Shown here: positions 8,145 through 17,088 of the stretch, one piece after another
Layout of the letters: every line of letters starts with the position of its first letter
Numbering within the stretch: position 1 is the stretch's first letter
From: Moritella marina ATCC 15381
Lineage (GTDB): Bacteria; Pseudomonadota; Gammaproteobacteria; Enterobacterales; Moritellaceae
Assembly: GCF_008931805.1 (NCBI RefSeq)
Contig: NZ_CP044399.1
Span: 2,839,370 to 2,903,369 of the forward strand
Direction: 5' to 3'
Length of the DNA: 64,000 nucleotides
The notes under the pieces: model-generated
The model's input: the letters and a program-made list of their open reading frames with translations, nothing else
Databases searched by the model: none
Told to the model about the DNA's origin: nothing
Program-made: the position numbers and the translations under genes

Positions 8145-9506
8145 ATGAAGAAGATTATATTAAGTGTGTTTGTCGGTATATTATTGACTGCCTGTGGTTC
8201 TGATAATGATTCAAAACCTACCCCTCCTGCAGCAAATATTATCGATGCAAGAAACCCTGCTGATGTACAAAAACTCGGTCAGTCTTTTGAACTCTTGCTT
8301 CATATTAAAAAAGCGACTCAAGCAGCCAGTGGTGAAACGGATCGCCTAGCAACAAATGCGGTAGTATTTTTAAAACCAATCCCTACAGTTAACCCTACCT
8401 TTGCACAACATCATGGTGTACCACTATTAAACATGAAAATACAGGGAGCGATGACGGTTGAGTTAGCCGCTACAGCTATTGCCAATAATGTTGAATATGA
8501 CTTAACGAACTTTGATATTTTCTATCAACCAACCAATGCTTGGAATGAACCAGACCTATCAATTTATAAAGTTGAAAATGATATTAATAATGTGACGTTC
8601 TGGAAACGTGGATCATCATTTGACTTTAATTCGGCACTATTAAATGATCACGATAAGATCGATATGGAAAATGGATTGCCCCTTAATATTTACGTTAAGT
8701 TGGGTAATAAGCTTAGTAATGGCATTCAAATGTATGGTGAACAACCAGAGTATATGCAGTATAAAAGTGTAAGACCATTTAATGATAATGGTAACCTATG
8801 TGGTAAACCTCACCATCTTTCTGATTTTGAACAACTTCAATGTGTGGATATTGATGGCTCAAGTATCTCAGTATTAGTTGAGAATAACAGCACACCAGAG
8901 CGCCAAGCGAATGCTAACCGAGTTGTAAAAACGGTTGCATTCTTTTTACAGCATTTCTCCTCAAGAATAGCCAGCGAAATCAGCTATAACGATGCAGCAA
9001 TGATCTTTTTTGATGATTTAGATTTTGATAGTCGCCCTGCAGGAGAATACGCTAATGGCCACCTTCGTTACCAAGATCTAGGCAATAATGAAACCAACCC
9101 AACAGACCCAAATCAGCGCGATGCGTCGTATGAAGAAATTATCCACTTTATACATGATTATGGCTTGATGAGTGCGGCGATGAATTCTCCGGGTTCAAAA
9201 TGGCATAAGATGCAGCTAGAACTTGATAGATTAACTCTTCAGTCAATCTTATTGGGTAACTACTTTCCAAACGGTAAAGATCCGCATGTACAAGACCCTG
9301 GTTTAGATGCTGAGTCATATGATCAAGAATACTTAGCTTATGCTATGTACGCATATTATGATATTAATCCTGTAGGTTACTCTGCACAAGAATTTGGTTC
9401 AAATACCTACAGCGAGCTGCAAGTTAATGAACCTGAGATGGTGACGTTTTTTGAAACCCACTTCCCTACAAGAGCAGAGTTTGCGGCATTTCAATCTAGC
9501 TTATAA
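8145..9506 (+). CDS. Uncharacterised lipoprotein
   Basis: A 453-residue protein beginning MKKIILSVFVGILLTACGSD: a type II signal with lipobox LTAC, acylated Cys17. The ATG at 8145 is preferred to an in-frame TTG at 8133. The mature protein is acidic and soluble-looking. Around residue 330 is EEIIHFIHDYGL and about 60 residues on DQEYLAYAMYAYYD. The His/Glu spacing is suggestive of a metal site but is not a standard HExxH zincin motif, so I assign no activity. A terminator follows closely, so it is probably monocistronic. Confidence 0.7.
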   Translation: MKKIILSVFVGILLTACGSDNDSKPTPPAANIIDARNPADVQKLGQSFELLLHIKKATQAASGETDRLATNAVVFLKPIPTVNPTFAQHHGVPLLNMKIQGAMTVELAATAIANNVEYDLTNFDIFYQPTNAWNEPDLSIYKVENDINNVTFWKRGSSFDFNSALLNDHDKIDMENGLPLNIYVKLGNKLSNGIQMYGEQPEYMQYKSVRPFNDNGNLCGKPHHLSDFEQLQCVDIDGSSISVLVENNSTPERQANANRVVKTVAFFLQHFSSRIASEISYNDAAMIFFDDLDFDSRPAGEYANGHLRYQDLGNNETNPTDPNQRDASYEEIIHFIHDYGLMSAAMNSPGSKWHKMQLELDRLTLQSILLGNYFPNGKDPHVQDPGLDAESYDQEYLAYAMYAYYDINPVGYSAQEFGSNTYSELQVNEPEMVTFFETHFPTRAEFAAFQSSL

Positions 9507-9524
9507 TATGAATTAGATAAAATG

Positions 9525-9557
9525 AAAAGGCTGAATATTTATTATTCGGCCTTTTTT
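9525..9557 (+). terminator. Rho-independent terminator after the lipoprotein gene
   Basis: Stem aaaaggctgaata / tattcggcctttt (one G-T pair) with a short AT loop and following T run. It begins 18 nt after the lipoprotein stop. It covers the ATG at 9522, which argues that the next gene starts at 9570 instead. Confidence 0.8.
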
Positions 9558-9569
9558 ATTAAGGTTATT

Positions 9570-10631
9570 ATGTTTGATCAATATTCTTTTATTTCCATTA
9601 TATCACTGGCAATTGTTGTCATCGTTTTTGTCATAAAGAAACAAAAACCGCATATAAAAAATATGCTTATTTGCGCGGTATTATCAGTGTTAATTCCTAC
9701 GAAATACGCAGATATAATAAAATACAGTGCGATTTCAGATACTGAGATCCTCAATGGCTATGTAAAAAGTAAAGCGAAAGAAAAGGTACAGTGTGAGCAT
9801 TATCAGGAAGTCTGTACCACGACAAATAACGTAAAAACGTGTCAGAAGTACTATGATCATAAGTTTGATATAGACTGGACGGTTCGTACCACAGCAGGGA
9901 CGCTTTATATTAACCGTATTGACCAGCAAGGGCTTAAAGAACCAAGACGCTTTAGAGAGGTGGTAATTAATGAGCCTGCATCCATAGAGAACCATTATAA
10001 AAATTACTTATTGGCTAATGAAGACTCTCTTTTCTCTCATTACAGCAGTGCATTAAAGCGCTTTGGTAAATACCTACCATCCTATCCAAAAGTATATGAT
10101 TACTATCGAATTAATCGCGTGCTTTATGCTGATGATGAGTTTAAATCTATAGCACTAGATTGGAATGAGAAACTAAATAATACCCTGAAAAAATTAGGTA
10201 GAAAAAAGCAGGTTAATCTTATTGTTGTATTAACTCAGCAGCCGCCAGAATTCTTTTATGCTTTACAAGCGAAATGGAAAGGCGGGAAGAAAAACGATGT
10301 GATTTTGGTATATGGAGTAGAAAATCAACGTGTAAAGTGGTTCTCATCCACCTCTTTTCTCGATGGTTACTTAAATAATGATATGCACAGTAAACTGCGA
10401 GTAACTAGCTTAGAGCAACCGCTAAATAATCACGTGCTAGATAAAGCCATTTCTATTATTGACGAGGACTTTATTCGTTATGAAATGAGTAATGAAGAGG
10501 CACAAAAAGAAGCCTTTCGTATGCCGTGGTATCACCTATTGCTCGCTTTACTGCTTGGTCAATTGCCTAGCATTATTATGCTATTACATTTCCACTTAAT
10601 TGTTATCCCTACTAGGAGTTCCCGTGTATAA
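9570..10631 (+). CDS. Membrane protein of a phage/plasmid-associated hypothetical family
   Basis: Starts at ATG 9570 (MFDQYSFISIISLAIVVIVF) with taaggt upstream; 353 residues. Membrane segments are predicted at the N-terminus (two, about residues 5-50) and near the C-terminus (LLLALLLGQLPSIIMLLHF). The region between is soluble, with a Cys-rich patch (CEHYQEVCTTT, CQKYYDH) followed by DIDWTVRTTAGTLYINRID. From memory, similar proteins occur in large tailed phages and plasmids next to a LemA-like gene. The next gene is LemA-like, matching that pairing. Function is unknown. Confidence 0.65.
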   Translation: MFDQYSFISIISLAIVVIVFVIKKQKPHIKNMLICAVLSVLIPTKYADIIKYSAISDTEILNGYVKSKAKEKVQCEHYQEVCTTTNNVKTCQKYYDHKFDIDWTVRTTAGTLYINRIDQQGLKEPRRFREVVINEPASIENHYKNYLLANEDSLFSHYSSALKRFGKYLPSYPKVYDYYRINRVLYADDEFKSIALDWNEKLNNTLKKLGRKKQVNLIVVLTQQPPEFFYALQAKWKGGKKNDVILVYGVENQRVKWFSSTSFLDGYLNNDMHSKLRVTSLEQPLNNHVLDKAISIIDEDFIRYEMSNEEAQKEAFRMPWYHLLLALLLGQLPSIIMLLHFHLIVIPTRSSRV

Positions 10632-11166
10632 ATTGGTATTTATTATATTTGTTGTTTTTTGTGCATTAGCAGCAAGCTTATTTACGAGCTTTGTTGGATA
10701 TCATGATAAAGCTGTCCGTTTCGAAGCTAATATTGAAAAGTTACACCAAAGCAGCCAATCGATGCTTTCTAATGGAACATTGGCCCTATTGGATAAAGCA
10801 AAGATACAGCAGAATTATGCAAAAGATTTTAAAGATGTACTGGAGAAGAGTATTGGTGCACGAAGCCAATCAGAATCAGGTTTGGTGATGAAGTGGGTTA
10901 AAGAGATGAATCCAACACTAAACTCTCAAGTTTATCTGGATTTATCTTCATACATTGAAGGGATGAGACGTGATTTCCATCTTTCGCAAAATCGCTTAAT
11001 GGATGCTTGTGCCAGTTATGAAATCGCCAGAAAGAGTGCAATCTCTGGATTATTTATGAAAATGAACGGTTTTCCGACTATTGATTTGAATAAACGCTGC
11101 ACAGTGTTAAGTGATTCGATTACCAGTGAAGCCTTTGAAACGGGTATTCAAAAGCCATTATTATAG
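10624..11166 (+). CDS. LemA-like membrane-anchored protein
   Basis: 180 residues from a GTG at 10624, chosen because aggag lies five bases upstream and the start overlaps the previous stop by 8 nt. One N-terminal transmembrane helix (VYKLVFIIFVVFCALAASLF) is followed by a long helical, coiled-coil-like domain, the layout of LemA proteins (LVFIIF anchor, FVGYHDKAVRFEANIEK helix). LemA proteins have no established biochemical role. The tight coupling says it acts with the upstream membrane protein. Confidence 0.65.
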   Translation: MYKLVFIIFVVFCALAASLFTSFVGYHDKAVRFEANIEKLHQSSQSMLSNGTLALLDKAKIQQNYAKDFKDVLEKSIGARSQSESGLVMKWVKEMNPTLNSQVYLDLSSYIEGMRRDFHLSQNRLMDACASYEIARKSAISGLFMKMNGFPTIDLNKRCTVLSDSITSEAFETGIQKPLL

Positions 11167-11198
11167 TGCTATAACCCTGTAAATGCTTAGTGTAACTT

Positions 11199-11229
11199 GC
11201 CTCTTTTGATTACCCTTAGAGGCTTTTTT
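11199..11229 (+). terminator. Terminator after the LemA-like gene
   Basis: Stem gcctct (11199-11204) with agaggc (11218-11223), then a T6 run. It is 33 nt after the stop at 11166. Confidence 0.6.
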
Positions 11230-11251
11230 ATGCCTCGTAAAATTTAGCTAT

Positions 11252-11281
11252 AAAAAAGCCATCACAGAGTTGTGATGGCTT
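11252..11281 (-). terminator. Minus-strand intrinsic terminator
   Basis: Perfect 10-bp stem (11257-11266 with 11271-11280), 4-nt loop, and T6 on the minus strand. It lies just downstream of the minus-strand gene remnant at 11286-11480 and is probably that gene's former terminator. Confidence 0.7.
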
Positions 11282-11285
11282 ATCG

Positions 11286-11480
11286 TAAATATTAGGGGTG
11301 AACGCTGCTGTCCAGTTGTATTCCGTGTAACCGCCAGCTGCCACATCGCCAGTAGCAGTAAATGAACCTGAGGTTGTTGTTATTTCACCTGCGGATTTCT
11401 GAGCGCTAGGATCAAGTTTTCCATTGGGAACTGGTTCGCTATCTGGATCGTTATCATCTTCAAGCCCACTATCAGCATAT
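11286..11480 (-). pseudogene. Fragment of a secreted protein with acidic calcium-binding-type repeat
   Basis: The minus strand reads YADSGLEDDNDPDSEPVPNG, then KLDPSAQKSAGEITTTSGSF and TATGDVAAGGYTEYNWTAAF. The D-x-D-N-D-x-D pattern resembles thrombospondin type-3 calcium-binding repeats, and the rest looks like a secreted beta-domain end. There is no start codon and the frame runs into the terminator hairpin, so this is the broken 3' end of a larger gene. Confidence 0.45.
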
Positions 11481-11609
11481 TAATCAAAAACTTGCATTAA
11501 CTTTTGATACGTTGTTTTTATTTGTTGCAAGTGGCAACATTTAAGAATAATTATTATCAAATTTTTTAAAATAAGTCATTTAATTTCATATTAGCCCTGT
11601 GCTGGTTGC

Positions 11610-14504
11610 TCATGCACTTATCGTTCTCTTTTTTTGTAATGCGAAATTATATTCAGATAAATGTTCTGGTTCATGGATATAGAATCCCTGCAGGAAATCA
11701 AAACCAAGTTCAATACAGCGATCATAAAGAATTTGGTCAGAAATAAACTCACCAACAACGGAGACTTTTAATTTTTGAGCTATTTCAATCATCGACATCA
11801 CCCAGGTTTCACCTATTTCATCATCTTTTAAAGATTTAATAATGTCGCCATCCACTTTTAGTGAGTCAAAAGGTAAGTTACGTAGGTAATGATAATTTGC
11901 ATAACCAGAACCAAAGTCATCAATTGAAATATTGACACCCAGTTGTTTTAACTGAGCGAGGAAATTAGCAACATCATGTAAATTGGTAATCGCAATGGTT
12001 TCGGTTATCTCAAAACAGAGTTTTGATGCGGGGATATTCGTTTGCTGCTTTAAAATAAGCAGTAAGCGTTGTCTAAAGCTTTTATCAATCAATGATTGTC
12101 CAGATAGATTAATACCGACCATTGTAATTTCCTCAACAAAGGCAGGGTTAGCACTTGAGAAATTGAGTACTTGGTTAACCATATACAGATCAATGTCAGG
12201 CATTAATTGATAACGTTCAGCGGTTGGTATGAAATGAAATGGACTGATTAATTCACCTTCTTCATTTTCAAGGCGAGCTAAGATCTCCAAGTAAATATTA
12301 TCAGGCTCTGAAATTTTTAAGAGCTGCTGGCAAAATAGGTGGATTTTTTGATTGTTTATGGCATTTTTAAGACGCACTGAATCTAGCATGTCACTTCGAA
12401 AGGTTAGAGCATCGCGCTGATTCATATCAATAGTATAGAAACCATTTCTTCCACGATCTTTTGCTGAGTAACAAGCGTGATCGGATATGGACATAATGTC
12501 TGATTCTTTCGCATTTTTGGTATCAAATAAGACGATTCCGATACTGGCGCTCACATCAAAAATTTGCCCTGAGTGACTTACTTTTAGCTCAGCCAAACGT
12601 GTGAGAATGCAGTTAGCTAAGTCTTCAGCCTCTGATTTAGAAGCAAATGGCATTAATACACAAAATTCATCTCCTCCCATTCGAGCAACGGTAATATCAG
12701 TAGAGGAAAGTGTGCATTTACAGCTATTGAGTTGTTGAGCGATTTGCTTTAATAACTCATCTCCTGCAGAGTGTCCTGCAATGTCATTCAGTAATTTAAA
12801 ATGGTCTAAATCTAAAAATAGGAGAGCGTTATGAGGAACCTCTTTCTCTAAAAGTTGATTTAGTTGTTTGGTTAAATAACGTCGATTATAGAGTTCCGTT
12901 GTTGAATCGGTTGTTGCTAAATACTCAAGATGCTCTCTATGTGTTGCTTCTTGGGTAATATCCTCCAAGGTAACTTCAAGGTGGTGTGTTGTTTGAGATT
13001 GTTGAATATAATACTTTAAATAAAGCCCCTGAAACTGTAATTCATCTTTAATACCATTATATAAATTGGCTCTTTTTGCATCCGAAGTATGGTTAATTAT
13101 TGATTGAGATAGGTGGTCTAGCAACATCGGTTTTTGTGTTGTGATGTGCTCGAATGTAGTGTTCTGCTGAATAACATGGCCATTCAAACTCATGGTACAA
13201 AGACCCTCTTTAGAGTTGTCATACAGATCTTTATATAGCGTTAATTGATTGGATAGCTCAACTTGCATTCGGTTACGTTCATTAATCGTGTCGTTAATAC
13301 TTCGAGCATGAAGCATTGAGATAATACAGATACTCAACATCGGACTAATGGCATACAGCATTTCAAATTGATGTATAGATAACCCTATTTGCTTGAGAGA
13401 AAGCAATCCCATAATTTGTAGATTAGCGATTGCATTTACGAGAGTAAAAACAAACCAAGAAACAAAGAACCAAAGCGCTTTGTTATTGCCACTTATTCCT
13501 TCTTTTAAGCAAATATAAACAAGATAGAGGGTTGCTGCTGTGCCTAATAGCAGCTCTGTACTAAGAAGCATTGAATGACTATAAAAACCAGAGGCGAGGA
13601 TTAAACTAAGGTAACTAAATATAATAACCTTTAGATTTTTCTTTGATGACGATGATAAATTACAACTGCATATAGCAAATATGATGGATGTGATAAACCC
13701 TAAAGGAATATTAATTAGGTGGATATATTTATTGATTATTGGATAATTTGCGGTGAAATGGTAACTAATGAAGCCAAATCGATAAAGTGTTGCAATCGCT
13801 ATATTGATTAATAACATAGAGTAGGATACAGCTGAGATCATATTCTTTCTACGAGTCATACAGCATGAGATTAAAATACATAAAAAGATAGCTCCTAGGA
13901 TGCTAGCACCTAGAAATGACTGTTGATGGAACTCAGATTCTACTTCATAGCTTGATGTAAATAATAGAGGGATGGTTTTAAGTGGTAAGCTGCTTTTTAA
14001 CTTTATGTAAACCCAACCGGAAGAATCGTAAATTTGTTTTATTGGTATGCAGTAGTAATAAGAACTAAAATCATCATGTAGAACATTAACACGGTTATCT
14101 CCACCTTTTGTATAGTTGTAGATAACACTGCCGTTATCATTTGTGTGCCAAAAATCGATGTAGTTAATATAAGCATCATTATATTTTAGTACAACATCTT
14201 TACCTGAGAAGATACTTGCTCTAGATATTTTTATTTTTAGCCATATATTTTTTTTAAATTCATTTTCTTGCTGAAAGTTGTCCTTCCAACTTGAAAATGA
14301 AATGGCATCGTTAAGTGTATTAATATCACCGCTATTAGTGTAGTAAAATTCTGATATGTACTCTTTGGAAAGTACGTTTTGATGAACTAAAAAGAAAAAT
14401 AAAATAAAACTAAATCTCAATAATAGCGAAATAACAGAGAATGGTAGATTAGATGTAGTTAATTTATTTCTTACTTTATTTGAATTTATCATGATAAAAC
14501 GCAC
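11610..14504 (-). CDS. 7TMR-DISM sensor with GGDEF and EAL domains (c-di-GMP turnover)
   Basis: 964 residues from a GTG at 14504 with AAGG eight bases upstream; an ATG 12 nt later has no Shine-Dalgarno. Order: N-terminal signal/anchor, a periplasmic 7TMR-DISM-type sensory domain (about 50-190), seven predicted membrane helices (about 195-400), a PAS-like linker (about 420-540), GGDEF (ARMGGDEFCVL near residue 608) and EAL (LEILARL, then FEITETIAI and DDFGSG). The GGDEF signature is intact but the RxxD inhibitory site is not visible. The EAL motif reads EIL, a tolerated variant, with the metal-binding Glu and DDFG present. It could therefore make or break c-di-GMP. It is separated from the kinase operon by 267 bp. 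Confidence 0.9.
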   Translation of the reverse strand: MRFIMINSNKVRNKLTTSNLPFSVISLLLRFSFILFFFLVHQNVLSKEYISEFYYTNSGDINTLNDAISFSSWKDNFQQENEFKKNIWLKIKISRASIFSGKDVVLKYNDAYINYIDFWHTNDNGSVIYNYTKGGDNRVNVLHDDFSSYYYCIPIKQIYDSSGWVYIKLKSSLPLKTIPLLFTSSYEVESEFHQQSFLGASILGAIFLCILISCCMTRRKNMISAVSYSMLLINIAIATLYRFGFISYHFTANYPIINKYIHLINIPLGFITSIIFAICSCNLSSSSKKNLKVIIFSYLSLILASGFYSHSMLLSTELLLGTAATLYLVYICLKEGISGNNKALWFFVSWFVFTLVNAIANLQIMGLLSLKQIGLSIHQFEMLYAISPMLSICIISMLHARSINDTINERNRMQVELSNQLTLYKDLYDNSKEGLCTMSLNGHVIQQNTTFEHITTQKPMLLDHLSQSIINHTSDAKRANLYNGIKDELQFQGLYLKYYIQQSQTTHHLEVTLEDITQEATHREHLEYLATTDSTTELYNRRYLTKQLNQLLEKEVPHNALLFLDLDHFKLLNDIAGHSAGDELLKQIAQQLNSCKCTLSSTDITVARMGGDEFCVLMPFASKSEAEDLANCILTRLAELKVSHSGQIFDVSASIGIVLFDTKNAKESDIMSISDHACYSAKDRGRNGFYTIDMNQRDALTFRSDMLDSVRLKNAINNQKIHLFCQQLLKISEPDNIYLEILARLENEEGELISPFHFIPTAERYQLMPDIDLYMVNQVLNFSSANPAFVEEITMVGINLSGQSLIDKSFRQRLLLILKQQTNIPASKLCFEITETIAITNLHDVANFLAQLKQLGVNISIDDFGSGYANYHYLRNLPFDSLKVDGDIIKSLKDDEIGETWVMSMIEIAQKLKVSVVGEFISDQILYDRCIELGFDFLQGFYIHEPEHLSEYNFALQKKRTISA

Positions 14505-14559
14505 TATCTACACCTTGGAATATTAAGCTACTAATATAACGTATTTATTTATTTTGTTT

Positions 14560-14654
14560 GTAAGCAGAGGTAAGCAGAAGTAAGCAGATTGTAGTGGTGC
14601 AGTAAATTTACAGGGCAAGGACGAGCCAAAAACCGACATTCGACATTCGACATT
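14560..14654. repeat. Two short tandem repeats upstream of the GGDEF-EAL gene
   Basis: Three 10-bp units of gtaagcagaN at 14560-14589 and three exact 7-bp units cgacatt at 14634-14654. They lie in the 267-bp gap between the GGDEF-EAL gene and the sensor kinase. Nothing else is recognisable there. Confidence 0.7.
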
Positions 14655-14771
14655 CAGTTAGATTAGAGCTTACAAATCACTCCCATCCCCTTGCTGAACG
14701 AAAGTTTCATAGTGGTACCTTTAGTGCATCCCAAATGTGTACTCCTATTTAATAATGGTATTACGATGATA

Positions 14772-16124
14772 TCAATCTATATTCGATGGCTTAGGAATGA
14801 TTACGGTAAAGTTTGCTCCACTCATATTGCTGTGTGTAATATCTATTGCCCACTCTAATCGCGTGATAGCGGCATGAGTAATGGCTAACCCTAGTCCAAA
14901 TCCACCAGTTTTACTGTTTCTGCTTTTATCTAATCGAGCAAAAGGCATAAAGACTTCTTTTCGCTTTGACTCATGGATCCCTGAACCATCATCTTCAACA
15001 GACAATTCAAGATAAGTGCCATGATCAATTAAGCTTATTTTAACGGAAGAATGCGTGTATTTTATGGCATTTTTAATCAAATTATCGACTACTAATCTTG
15101 CCATTGTACTATCACATCGAACGACTATATTTTCTGCAATTTGAGTGACAATGTTGATCTTTTTATGGGGGTGAGCTGAAATTCTTAATGGAATGAAAGT
15201 GGTTAGATTAAGGTTTGAACGATGAGTTTCATAGAAAGATGACTCCATCGAAGTCAGTTTAGATAACATAATAATGCTGGTAGTTAGATTATTAATATCT
15301 TCAATATATAGATCGATATCATCATGTAAATCGGCCTCAGCAGGTTGGCTTTTCATACGCAGAATATCGTTTACCAATTGAATTCTGCTTAGCGGGGTAC
15401 GAACCTCATGTGGAATAGCTTGAGCAAATATTTGGCTTTGGATAACACGATTTTCAATCTCATTAGCCATTTTATTAAAGCTTTTTGCTAGATGACCCAC
15501 AGGTGCAGGAAGTTTTTCATTTGCTCTTTCTGCCAGCTTTCCATTACCAAACTTCATTTGGGTTTGTTGAAAGCTGTTAGTTTGTTTTTGTAATTGTCGC
15601 AGTGGTAAGTAGATTGCTATACAAAGAACGAAAATCACACAACTGGTGAGGGCTAAAATAAAAAGAACCGTTGGGTTTTGATACCAAGGGACATCATGAG
15701 AAAAGAACTCTCCATGCTCTATAAATACAAAATGGTTATTAGTGTTGGGAATAGGGAAGACGGCAATATATAAATTATTATTGTTTAAGTAGACAGGAAT
15801 TGAATCAATCGTAAATATCTTCTCGCAATTATCACAAGGTAATGAACCATCCCACTGAGACAGCAATTCTAATTTAAAAATATAAAAGGTTTCTTTCTGT
15901 GTCGTCTCTAATTCTTTATATAGTGAATTTTCGGTTCCTTTTTGCTCGACGTATTGTTCTAAAAAATACCGACCGTCTCTTAAAAACATCTCTACATCAT
16001 ACTTTCTAATGTAGCTTTCGCTGAAAATAAAAAAGAGATACAAGGTAGCAATTAATGACACTGTGAGGCCAAAATACAGCCTCGCAAACATAGAGGGCAG
16101 AGATTTAAAGGGAAACAAGCACAT
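14772..16124 (-). CDS. Two-component sensor histidine kinase (RstB-like)
   Basis: 450 residues. TM1 lies about residues 12-35 and TM2 about 150-173 (NPTVLFILALTSCVIFV), enclosing a roughly 110-residue periplasmic sensor with a CDNC pair. Then come a HAMP linker, the H-box AIPHEVRTPLSRIQ (phospho-acceptor His), N-box LVDNLIKNAIKYTHS, G1 VEDDGSGI and G2 GGFGLGLAI, all intact. Its start overlaps the response-regulator stop by 20 nt, so the two are translationally coupled. The general architecture resembles RstB/EnvZ-type kinases. The signal sensed is unknown. Confidence 0.9.
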   Translation of the reverse strand: MCLFPFKSLPSMFARLYFGLTVSLIATLYLFFIFSESYIRKYDVEMFLRDGRYFLEQYVEQKGTENSLYKELETTQKETFYIFKLELLSQWDGSLPCDNCEKIFTIDSIPVYLNNNNLYIAVFPIPNTNNHFVFIEHGEFFSHDVPWYQNPTVLFILALTSCVIFVLCIAIYLPLRQLQKQTNSFQQTQMKFGNGKLAERANEKLPAPVGHLAKSFNKMANEIENRVIQSQIFAQAIPHEVRTPLSRIQLVNDILRMKSQPAEADLHDDIDLYIEDINNLTTSIIMLSKLTSMESSFYETHRSNLNLTTFIPLRISAHPHKKINIVTQIAENIVVRCDSTMARLVVDNLIKNAIKYTHSSVKISLIDHGTYLELSVEDDGSGIHESKRKEVFMPFARLDKSRNSKTGGFGLGLAITHAAITRLEWAIDITHSNMSGANFTVIIPKPSNID

Positions 16125-16794
16125 ATCCTTTATTGCGAATGGTTCGAATTAGGTTGTTTGGTGAGTTATGTGAAATGAGTTTTTTTCGTAATCCAGATAC
16201 ACGCATATCAATAGAGCGGTCATTGAATTCATAATCAATACCTCTGAATACTTTGCAACATTCTTCTCTTGTTACGACTTGGCCAACATTGTCGATAAGT
16301 ACATGTAATATCTCAAACTCAGCGTTAGTTAGTTGTAGGTCAGCTTGCTTGTACCAGGCAGTTTGAGTCTGAGTATCTATGGTAATGTCTGTGTTTCGGG
16401 TTTCTGTTTGTACTGGCTCAGCAGAAAGGCGAGAGCGCCTGAGTAAGGCTTCAATGCGAGCGAGTAATACATGACCTCGAATTGGTTTAGTGACATAATC
16501 ATCGGCCCCAAACTTAAATAAACTGACTTCACTCATTTCGTCATCAGAGGCGGTAAGAATTAAGATCATACCGTTATAAAATAATCTAGCTTCACGGCAA
16601 ATATCAGCACCACTCATTCCCGGCAGCATGAGATCTAATAATATTAAATCAGGTTGATATTCTTTTATTGCATCTATTGCAGCTAAGCCATCTTCAACAA
16701 TGCAAGAGTGATATTGCTCGGCTTCCAAATACATTTGGGTAAGACGACAAATCTCAGAGTCATCTTCAATAATAAGTATTTTACCTTTGCTCAA
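16105..16794 (-). CDS. OmpR-family response regulator (RstA-like)
   Basis: About 229 residues if read from the TTG at 16794 (LSKGKILIIEDDSE), which has an AGG-type Shine-Dalgarno about nine bases upstream. The frame is open to 16887 but the added residues are unlike a receiver start. The receiver domain carries the acidic pair EDD, phospho-acceptor Asp in LILLDLMLPGMSG, conserved Thr in LILTASDD and Lys in YVTKPI. The C-terminal winged helix ends with the typical IRTIRNKGYVLVSL. It pairs with the overlapping kinase gene. Targets may include the flanking c-di-GMP genes (inference only). Confidence 0.9.
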   Translation of the reverse strand: MSKGKILIIEDDSEICRLTQMYLEAEQYHSCIVEDGLAAIDAIKEYQPDLILLDLMLPGMSGADICREARLFYNGMILILTASDDEMSEVSLFKFGADDYVTKPIRGHVLLARIEALLRRSRLSAEPVQTETRNTDITIDTQTQTAWYKQADLQLTNAEFEILHVLIDNVGQVVTREECCKVFRGIDYEFNDRSIDMRVSGLRKKLISHNSPNNLIRTIRNKGYVLVSL

Positions 16795-17088
16795 ATGATT
16801 AACCTCGTTAATAAATTTCGGGCAATTATATATTGAGTATAGAAAATAAAGCCATTTTTTATTTGATGTATATTTACTTAATACCAAGGCATTGTCAATT
16901 ATAGTGCAGACATCGATTACTCTTCATCTTTTAGTGAGAATACCGGGTATTGCAAATCTGGCGTAAGACCCCAGGTTGAGAGTGTAAACGTAAAACAGGG
17001 ACTTATGTATTGAAAAACATCAAGCATAATGTAGACTTGCACGGAGATTACAATAAGGTGACTAAAAAGGTTGGTTTAAGTTAATAAA

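Noticed and set aside
11540-11570. Fur-box-like gaataattattatca
   Set aside because: Matches only part of the 19-bp consensus in very AT-rich DNA and is not placed before an iron-related gene.
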